A DNA stretch of 64,000 nucleotides from assembly GCA_038093975.1 (NCBI GenBank), contig JBBPTG010000002.1, positions 558,001 through 622,000 on the forward strand, in the 5' to 3' direction. Position 1 is the first letter of the stretch, and every line of letters starts with the position of its first letter. The translations under genes and the position numbers were made by a program. Below, piece after piece: positions 52,714 through 61,386 of the stretch. The stretch is from Chalciporus piperatus (lineage: Eukaryota; Basidiomycota; Agaricomycetes; Boletales; Boletaceae). A model generated the notes under the pieces. The model was not told the origin of the DNA. It was given only the letters and a program-made list of their open reading frames with translations, and did no database searches.

Positions 52714-55700
52714 ATGGAATTCTATATCAGAAACGTCGACTTCAAGGCCGATCAGTGGGAGGTAACGAAGGCCATCGCGGGTCAGGCTCTGCACGTTTGC
52801 CCTGGGACATTCGTTTCCAATCCAGAGGAACGTCTGCCCAACTTCAAGGTCATTCTCAACGCGAGCAAAGCAGGGGGTGTGCAAAACGACGGGTCTGGCA
52901 CATTCACAGTAACGAAACCTGTGGGTAAGACGTTCAAGCGTCTGAACGAGAAGGATCAGATCAACGTGGTGGTGAAGGGGAAAAGGCTCAAGTTCATCCC
53001 TAACACAAACACGGCGGTTGGAAAATCACTGTCACTCGAACTCGAAAAGGCCCCTTTCATAGATCCAGACATCGCGAAAGACCGTCAGACAAAGATAAAG
53101 GCTCTCACTGACCCCGGGCCATTCCTGGTGATGAATGTTCAGATCGGTTTGCATTTACTAGTCCACTCAAGCGTATCGATCATCATAGACTCACCCTCCA
53201 CCAGGTACCTTCTATCAGCCAAAAGATGCACGGCCTCGGGATCCACGCGCATTCTCCATTGAATGGGATCAAGATCTTCGTCGGCGGAGTATGGGGTGGC
53301 TTTTCTTCAACTACGAGCATAAATGCCTCCGCATCCAGGTAAGGCTTGCTACAACTGGTTCAAGGCTCTCGATTCTGTGGTCCAATAGATCGGTGATCAG
53401 ACACAAGAGGAAACCTTCTACAATCTCTCCATCCAATTTGCAAGTATCAATAAAATGGCAATGGGCCATGATTTCGGAAACCCCTGTGCGTGTTTTTGAA
53501 GGAGTCAAACCTCCACGTTTGCTCAACTGGGTCCAAATAGACATCTGCTTCGATCTGGTCAGACCTCCAGTGATCCACAAAGAGGAGATCTTCCGGTCTC
53601 TGCCAGGTAGTGGCGAAAAAGAGAAAAGGTTTCAGCATCGTGTGGGATCTCTGAATCCTGGTCACGCGGCCGTTGCACATTACGCGCATCACCTCCGTAT
53701 CGTCCTCCACGATGACAGCGACTGCTTCGCGGGAGACAGCTTACAGAAGTTCGAGTCTTACTGTCGCCTCTCAATGCTACGCCCCCCAAACAGGGTACCC
53801 ATCGATGCGAACGGAGGACAGAGGTTTTTCTGCAGCAAGAATCTTAACGAAATCGCCATGTGGCTGCGGTCTCCCATGCTTTCCTCGAATTGGCGGGTGG
53901 CTTTTCAGATCGCAGCCCTTCTGCACAATGGTACTGCAAACACCGTGGAACTGGTGGAACTTCGGCCACAAATCGAAGACCTGATCCGTCATCAGAGAGA
54001 CTCTGCGGGTGATATTATGCGTCGCTTTGCGGAAGCCGCTGCCCATCGTCCCCTAGGGCAGCGTGTATCTGATTGCTTCAATATTATCCTACAAACAAAG
54101 CTTCGTCGTACGCGATCATCTCCTCCCAGAGGTCGTTTCTTCTGTTATCATGTCACGGTCACCCCAACTCGGCTGCTTCTAGAGGGCCCCACCATCACTC
54201 AGTCCAATAGAGTGATACGCCAATACGAACACTACGAGGACCACTTTTTGCGGGTTGACTTCCGTGACGAGGATCGACTTCCATATCGTTGGGATCGGTT
54301 CGTCGACGGTGAATCTTACCTGCAAGAGCGGGTAGGTACAATGTTGAAAACGGGACTTGATCTTGCCGGGAGACATTTTGATTTCTTGGGATATTCATCA
54401 TCAGCACTGAGAGAGCATGCGGTCTGGTTTTTTAACGCATTCCACCACCCAGACATTGGTTTGGTGACGGCTCAGAGCATCCGCGATTCCCTGGGAGATT
54501 TCAGCGGTGTCATAACGAGCCCATCTAAGTATGGAGCTCGGATGGCGGTGAGTCGAGGCTGCTTCTCACATGAAACTACACTGATCATCGATCAGCAAGC
54601 GTTTTCTGCAACTGACCCCTCCGTCCGAATCAGTCGGGACCAGTGGTCTTTGGTACCCGATATCGAAGAAAATGGAGTTAACTTCAGCGACGGCGTTGGC
54701 ACGATTTCACCAGAGCTGGCGAAGATAATCTGGGAGGCTCTCTCCCAGGACAACCCCGCACCCGCAGACAATTCAACCGGCATACCCTCTGCGGTATATA
54801 ATCCGTATTATATTATTATTCCAGAATTCGCTCACGTTGCTGCACAGTATCAGATTCGCTTCCTTGGATGCAAGGGTGTTGTTTCCGTAGACAAAAGACT
54901 CGAGGGGATTCATATGTGTATTCGACCGTCGATGAACAAGTTTGACGTGCCTGGCGAGGAGTACGGTACAATAGAGATAGCCAACGCCGCCGACATACCC
55001 AGGATTCCGCATCTAAACAGGTCTGTTTTTTTCCTTCATCTGTGTGCGGATTTTTCGATGCAACTCATGCGATAGATCCTTGGTGATGGTGCTTGAAGAT
55101 CGTGGCACACCTAAGGAAGCATTCTTGAAGCTTCAAAATGAAACTGTTGCAGACGTACGAATGGCTCACGACTCTGCTGCACGATTCGCAGGATTGCTAG
55201 AATCACATCATTTATCTTATAATTACAGACTTGCCGACATCCTCAAGAAGCTGAACACGCTGGGACTTGAGTTGAAACCGAATCATTTACAGCAGCCTCT
55301 GGATACCCCCTTTTTCGCGCGACTTCGCGCATGCGCAATCAATCATGTTTTGCGTTCCGTAAAGCATGATGCTCGTATCCCAATTCCGAATAGCCATATG
55401 TTAATGGGAGTTGCGGATGAGGGCCCAGTCTATGTGAAGAAAGGTCTCAATAATGTCTATTGCCTTCCACAAGGGAAGATCTTTGGTAGGTGTCTGCTGT
55501 GTCAACGAAAGTAGGCAGAAACTCCATTAACTTTCCTCGCCAGCTTGTGTACAACGTCCCGAGGATAAAGAACCTACATACCTTAAAGGGATGTGTCTCA
55601 TTTCACGCAGCCCTGTGGTTCATCCTGGAGATGGTGGGAGGAACGAGTATCTTCCTCCACAGGCGGCCGCTGATGCGTAGATAGTTCAACGGGTATATGC

Positions 55701-57050
55701 TATTGGGCCACCGCCTGCAGATCAAGAATGCTTGTTTGGACACCTGAAGAATGTCGTCGTATTCTCGAGTACTGGTGGGTGATTCCGGTTGATGAGTCGA
55801 TCCACGGATGTCACAGTTTTATCCCAACAAGGTAATTGGTCATTACCAAATGGCCTGGCAGGCGGCGATTTAGATGGGTAAGGCGCTAGTATCTACCTCC
55901 AAGTTGCCAGAAATCACCCTGCTTCCCCAGTGATCTGTACGACATTATTCAATATGGAGAACTCTTGGTTCCGGAACATCACGACCCAGCTTCTTACCCG
56001 CCAGGAGAGACGCGCAAACTCGACAGACCCAGCACCATCGACGACATATGCAACTTCATCGTAGAGTATATCTATTCAGACGTTGTGGTATGAGGCAACC
56101 ATCCTGGGAACGCCATTTGCTTGCTTACATAGACTGCCGATAGGGTTTAGTCTCCGATAAACACATTGTGATTGCAGGTGAGTCAACCTCCGTTGGAAGC
56201 GAGAGTGTTGTCTAATGCGTAACAACGAACAGACCAGTCCAAAGTGTGCCCACTCACTCTTTTACTGTAGCTAAACTTACATGCTTTGTGACAGCACGGA
56301 ACACTCGATCCGGATTGCCTACTCTTGGCGGAGCTGCATAGTCAGGCTGTGGACTACCCGAAAAATGGAAACAAGGTGGACCTCGAGAGATTACCACGTC
56401 AACTCATCAAGTTCAAACCCGATTGGAAAAAAGCTGAAGAAGACGTTCCTCGCTCTTCAGATTACTATGAATCCACTCGTGCCCTTGGATACCTCTACCG
56501 CAATATCACGTTGGAAGCCATGCCAAATCCCCCATCCGATCCACAAGGGAAACCGGAGGAACATCCAATCTTCAAAGCCCTTTGGCCGCATGTCCGTCGC
56601 CATCTTTATGGGTTGTCGACTCGACCTGCATCAATATCAATGGATACCCTGTATATGGCATATCGTGAGGAGCTGTCGTATATAGCCAGCACCTACTCGT
56701 TGTCTCCGATACCCGGATCCCGATTGCGCGAAGAAGAACTTGTCGTCGGGACTATCTTGGCTAAATGCACCGTAAAGCGGTACCGGACTGGCCGGTTGTA
56801 TGCGATGAGGGAAAGTATGGCGTTTCTTGTTCAGGACACCAAGGGACAGCTAGTTGGAAGATTGGAGGAGTTGACGGAGAGCGCTTTGAAGGAAAAATTG
56901 GCTGTTGCGTGGTCCGCGTGGATCTTTAGTCGTGAGCGAACCGCTAGTTCACCTCCGGGGGAAAGCTTTGGGTCAGAGAGCTTTGGCTTGATCGGGCTTG
57001 AATTGGTATTGAGATGTCTGGACATGCTTGGGAGCTTGCCGCCTTTGTGA
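52714..57050 (+). CDS. Cellular RNA-dependent RNA polymerase (RNA silencing)
   Basis: Eukaryotic RdRP of the QDE-1/RDR type, which makes double-stranded RNA for small-RNA silencing. It is a host gene with introns, not viral. The start is ATG 52714 (MEFYIRNVDFKADQW), beginning a globular N-terminal domain that may bind RNA. The RdRP core is recognisable in RFFCYHVTVTPTRLLLEGP, FSDGVGTISPELAK, RFLGCKGVVSVD, IHMCIRPSMNKF, FARLRACAINHVLR, GPVYVKKGLNNVYCLPQGK and the catalytic GGDLDGDLYD, whose three metal-binding Asp are intact. An intron (55878-55930) splits this motif inside the Gly codon. The C-terminal block (YRNITLEAMPNP, IFSRERTAS) ends at the stop 57048-57050. About 1,200 residues. It lies between STT4 and a coiled-coil orphan. 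Confidence 0.93.
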
Positions 57051-57438
57051 TACCTGTACTGCGTATCGAGTCTCTTTCACGTTGGAGTTTTCGTAGCTTT
57101 CGTTGATTAAGCTTCAACAGTGAAGTATGTATAACTGTGTATCACGTGTAGTTTAAATAGCATCTCTGGACTCACTGGGACCGACCTAGTAGCGTTCTGA
57201 AGTGAACAACAACATCGGAATCTCAGACTACTAGTATGACACACGGTAAACATTCATTTTCTGTTTAATTTCGGACGAGCTTGCTAGTTCCTTGTAGATC
57301 GTGGCAGAAGTAAGTTCGCTCTCATATCCTTGGCCGCGGCCCGCCATACTTCAACAGGAAACCCTCAGCCAGATGGGCAGCGGTACGGTTTAGCAAACCA
57401 TTTGAACGTTAAAGCCATTCCTGATTTCCCCATGGCAT
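57051..57438. other. Gap between the RdRP gene and the coiled-coil gene
   Basis: 388 bp without an ORF that I would defend. It holds the end of the RdRP transcript and the promoter of the next gene. A CACGTG E-box-type palindrome lies at 57143-57148. Confidence 0.4.
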
Positions 57439-58176
57439 ATGCGCAGAAAAACAGACAATGGTGAGCCGTTTCGAACCATAAGTCTTCCGCGAGGGGTACG
57501 GACATAATTTCAAAGGTGATACGTCGAAGTCAGAGCAAGCCTTTGAAGTCCAGATAAGATCTGCATACAACACGATGCAAGACGACTCACAGAAAATCGC
57601 AAGGGAAACAAACGCATACACGTAAGTTCCTCTTCAGCACGAGAGACCAAGGGACAGGATGAAGAAGCTCTCAAGGGGCGCAATCAATGATATGCTCCGC
57701 CAGCTTGAAGACTCCCAGCTTCGCCAACGTGCTACATTTCAAACCATGAAGGACCAGGCAGACCAGAACAAGGTCATTTTCTGGTCTTGTTCGTGGGTAC
57801 TGACTGTTGATCGTATAGTGTAGGTCAAGTTTGAAACCCTGTATTCCACTTATTCCTCGCTCCTGGACGAACTTGCTCCCTGGCGCATGCAGGTAATCAG
57901 AACGGGGGAGCAAATGAGTGAGTCTTGACTACGGCGATGGACCGTATACGTATATATGCTTCTCGATTGAACAGCAGAAGACCAATCGGCGCAAATGCGC
58001 AAGTCGCGCAAGGATATATTCGATACAGCGAAACGTCGTCTAGACGAGGGCCGAGAGAAGCAACAGGCATGTTTCATGGTATCCAGTTTCTTTTGAACCG
58101 CTATTGAACGCACTAGCTCGCCGCGGATGCGACTGAATTGATCAAGCACTACAAGGCCCTCATGATGGCAATATGA
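57439..58176 (+). CDS. Small coiled-coil orphan protein
   Basis: No single long ORF covers this gene. I rebuilt it from six exons that keep frame: 57439-57460, 57516-57621, 57658-57772, 57824-57917, 57975-58066 and 58117-58176, giving about 162 residues. The start ATG 57439 (MRRKTDNG) was chosen because only it joins in frame to the next exon; the ATG at 57432 gives a stop. The protein is helical and heptad-like almost throughout (EQAFEVQIRSAYNTMQDDS, MLRQLEDSQLRQRATFQ, ADATELIKHYKALMMAI). It is charged and has no membrane segment. The last intron uses GC instead of GT at its start. The exon 5 acceptor has three AGs 3 bp apart. No family is recognised; a meiotic or chromosome-axis role is conceivable but unproven. 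Confidence 0.55.
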
Positions 58177-58322
58177 AGATACCTGGAAGGTTGGGCGCTC
58201 CCTTAATTGACTTTCTGTCACGTTTCTGAAGCTGATACACCCATCCTGTTTCCCTTCGTACGTTGTATGTCAAATGAGGTAGACTGGAGATGAGGTGTAC
58301 ATCAATCACTCGACAATACCTA

Positions 58323-59780
58323 TCATCCTACTGAGTGAATACGAGTTGAATCACATGGAATATCACACGATGAGAATATACTTACCAGTTCACTCTGTGA
58401 ACGTTGTAAGTACTTGGGTGTCGTTGATGCTGTATGCTTCTCTGGTCGCAGACTCAAATATTCTGACATGAACAACCTCAGGATAAGGTTCCAACGACGC
58501 ATAGTCGGTATATCGAGAGCGGTTGCATCATCCTGTGGGACAAGTGTGTAGAATGTTCACGCTGTCTATACAATTCATTACTTACCCGTAGTGTGTGCCA
58601 TACATCTGGGAATGGGTATGGGATCACATGAAGGATGTTTACACCCCTTTGAAGGAATGGTACGTGATCATCGGCTATGTATCCATGGCTGTACTCGTTG
58701 CCACTGCGAGGACGGAAAAAACTTCGGAAGCCTGAGCGATCTTCTGATCCTACGAGTACTCCAGATTCATGTAGACGTTGCTCTGCAGAAACCAGTGCAT
58801 CAAATAACCACGCAGTATCAGTGAAATAAGAGCGGATCGTTGGATTGGGAGCTCCCAGGAGGTCCAAGAGGATCAGGTGTTCGATCACTCCTATTTCAGT
58901 GATGGAATGGCTGAATAGTCGTCGTTTCGCATGGGGCGATATATACGTTGTGGCCCATTTATCTGAAAGGTGCCTAGTTTAAACCTTTAAGTTAAACAGT
59001 AGGGTCTCCGATGAGACGGAGTCACCTTGCTCCATAAACCGAATCCGTATCCGTCCAGGCTTCGAAGGCTTCCTCGCCATCGAAGAAGACAAGCTGCAGC
59101 GTGGTATCGGCAACGTCTTCATCATCCTCCAGACCTTCTATAAGCCGCTCCTTCCGGTCGTCCAATAAAGGGTTCAAAGCCTCGGCAAGATCAAGCATCA
59201 TGGCGCATGGGGCCGCCGAATCTGTGGCACCTATGAACTAAGAACTATCAGCATCACGAGGTGTAGGTTGGCCAAAGAGAGTGCACCTGATTCTCGGGAT
59301 ACGTAGAGTAGAATTTGCTATCATAGTGAGCAGAAACGATCACTCTTCGAAAGGCCGTCGGATCTTTCGTGGCAATAATGTTTGTAAACGAGCGTTGGCC
59401 GTATGGAGTATTATCCGTGAAGCTGTCTTCTTCGACGTGCCAATCCAAAGCTCTCAGGACAGAGGTGATGTATTCACGAACAAAAGTACTGTTATCGCTC
59501 CCGACTGTGGACGCATGAGTTGTGGAACATCGGGAGAGTGTTGGTGGAGGGGGTTTCACGTACCAGGGCGCGGGATGAGGAGCTTGGATAAATGGGAGAC
59601 CGGACTCTGCGTGTCAACATTCTTGGCTGGGTTCGGAGAACTGGCTAGTGTTGCTATTTGTTCGGCAGAGAGCTGCATAAAATCCCGCTGACCGAGCCCC
59701 CGGAATTGGCTCGACGGTGTTATCCATGTCAGGAGAGTCAAGACACCAAGTCCGAGGGATTGAAGAGGAGCGAGTCTCAT
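58323..59780 (-). CDS. Glutaminyl-peptide cyclotransferase-like metallopeptidase, secreted
   Basis: M28-family enzyme related to glutaminyl cyclase, which turns N-terminal Gln into pyroglutamate. The start is ATG 59780 ([17 protein letters not shown]), opening a signal peptide. Blocks in order: [30 protein letters not shown] (His and Asp zinc ligands), [31 protein letters not shown] (catalytic Glu), VYGARHLAEKW-type region, [30 protein letters not shown] region (read as [13 protein letters not shown]) and [13 protein letters not shown]. The last exon begins [19 protein letters not shown]. The 3' end is uncertain: the open frame runs to a stop at 58323-58325, but residues after SLRPEK look unconserved, so another intron or an earlier end is possible. 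Confidence 0.85.
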
Positions 59781-60407
59781 GCTCAGGACACTAGCTAGTA
59801 CTGCGAAGAATTCGCCGAAGATATGCTGACGTGCGAGGTACAGAGTTGAACGGCAGTTCGCGGAGTTATGACCGAACGGGGTAATCGTTGACAATCAAGT
59901 CAAGCTGCTGGACAGATGCGAATTCAACGGCCCTCCGGGCAACCCTGGACCCGCCGCCAGACTCGCAGTTCAACATGCCCTCGTTGCAACTGTAACAATG
60001 AATGGGGCCATGGGGGGCATCTAAATTTTGTCACATTCACATTTTATTGTTCGCCAGGTCTCTGGCAGGCTGGAATCATCAAAGTAATTACTGTAATTAC
60101 TATGATGCTGAACACAGCAGTGGTAGTACCTATGTCAGATCACACAGACAAAATCACGAAGGGCAACTCATTGACGGTCAGGATACGGAGCAAACAGTGA
60201 GATGAAGGCAACAACAGTCCTAGTCAACACGATGGAGGGAGAGGAGAGCTGTGGAGCAACAAGAATACAAGCTTTGAAAAAGGGGTTTCGTCGCTGACAA
60301 AGACGGTAATCCGGACCGACATCCCATCAGTGGACGCACAATTTTGAAAGTGAGACCTGGACCACTTTCGGGTCCAGGAACTCGACTACCCCTCGAGAGC
60401 TCTAGTT
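59781..60407. other. Intergenic region between divergent QPCT-like and TRS23 genes
   Basis: The longest gene-free stretch of the window, 627 bp. ORFs here are short and in low-quality frames. Two adjacent copies of GTAATTACT form back-to-back palindromic TAATTA boxes at 60083-60101. No RNA gene was seen. Confidence 0.45.
60083..60101. repeat. Tandem TAATTA palindromes
   Basis: AGTAATTACT (a perfect palindrome) is immediately followed by GTAATTACT, so the nine-base unit GTAATTACT occurs twice in tandem. TAATTA is a typical homeodomain core, which suggests, but does not prove, a regulatory site about 310 bp upstream of TRS23. Confidence 0.5.
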
Positions 60408-60983
60408 ATGGCTGTCTTTGGTCTTTGGGTAGGTCTGAGATTGATCGTCTCCTATGCACATTTGCGCTAATGCTTTGGTCGTGTAGGTGATCAATAAAGC
60501 CGGTGGCCTGGTATATCAACGCAACTTTGCAGGTTCTTGCGCTTCCTTCCCTTGACATACATGGTGTCAACTGTAAATCTCTTAGATGGCCTTGCGCAAC
60601 TCACTTCTAACGAATACCTCGTACTTGCCGGAACGCTCCATGGTATTCATGCAATAACCAGTCGACTCTCGCCTATCGGTGCCTCATCCGGAGCTCAAGT
60701 CATTGAAGGGGAAACCTTCAAAATGACAATTCTCCTCACAGCAACAGGTGTGTATGTCTTACTCGCGCTACGGTGCAGTCGAGGGCGAACGTTTTGCCTA
60801 GGAACCAAGTTCGTGCTGCTCACCTCCTTGACGGAGACAAATGCGGAGTCCGTCCTGCAAAAGGTCTATGAAGTTTATGCGGATGCGGTGATGAAGAACC
60901 CTTTCTATACCCCTGAAATGCCCATTCGCAGCGATGGTTTTGACACACGGATAGCCGCGTTGATAGGGATGGGACAATCATAG
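60408..60983 (+). CDS. TRS23: TRAPP complex subunit 4 (Trs23/synbindin)
   Basis: Core subunit of the TRAPP guanine-exchange complexes acting on Ypt1/Rab1 in ER-Golgi traffic. Exons 60408-60428, 60487-60532, 60586-60747 and 60802-60983 give 136 residues. The longin-type fold starts VINKAGGLVYQRNF. LTSNEYLVLAGTLHGIHAI, RLSPIGASSG, FKMTILLTATGTKFVLLTS and YADAVMKNPFYTPEMPIR follow, matching synbindin. The central PDZ-like insert of animal TRAPPC4 is absent, as the exon 2 strand runs almost straight into LTSNE. It ends RIAALIGMGQS. The start ATG 60408 lies on a 21-nt exon chosen for its in-frame join. Confidence 0.9.
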
Positions 60984-61386
60984 AGATGTGGACCAGCAAG
61001 TGCTCATGAGGGCCGTCTCAATGCAGCATGTAACTTCGCCCTCCGGCTTCAAGTCTTGCTCGAGGAACATGCACCAAGATTTGTCGTTTTTGTCGTTCAT
61101 AAGCTCTGGCACTCTGCCTTGCTCGCAACTTGCATATGATGAATCGACGATAGCTGCGTCAAATCGTCGTTTGTTCGCTGACAATGCTGTGGCCATTTTA
61201 AGTAGCGTTGCCACCTTCCTGAAGTGCTCGACTTCTTACCAGTAATTCTCCATCCACGTGATCGGACGCGAGCTTTTAAGGCGAGCGCGTCTCAATGCTC
61301 ACGCAGTCCTGACTTTATCTCCTACCCTCACTCTCACTCTCTCACCTGTTCCAATCAGTTCGATCCACTCTCACTAGAAACTCACT
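60984..61386. other. Gap between TRS23 and HOP1
   Basis: About 400 bp. A 78-codon minus-strand ORF (60978-61214) overlaps the end of TRS23 and has no recognisable domain, so it is treated as chance. The right part (61310-61386) is CT-rich and probably the HOP1 promoter. Confidence 0.4.

Noticed and set aside
52714..57050. Viral origin of the RNA-dependent RNA polymerase
   Set aside because: It has many spliceosomal introns and the DLDGD motif of cellular QDE-1/RDR enzymes, not the GDD of RNA viruses.
60978..61214. 78-codon minus-strand ORF after TRS23
   Set aside because: It overlaps the TRS23 stop, has no domain and no clear promoter or splice context. Chance ORFs of this size are common here.
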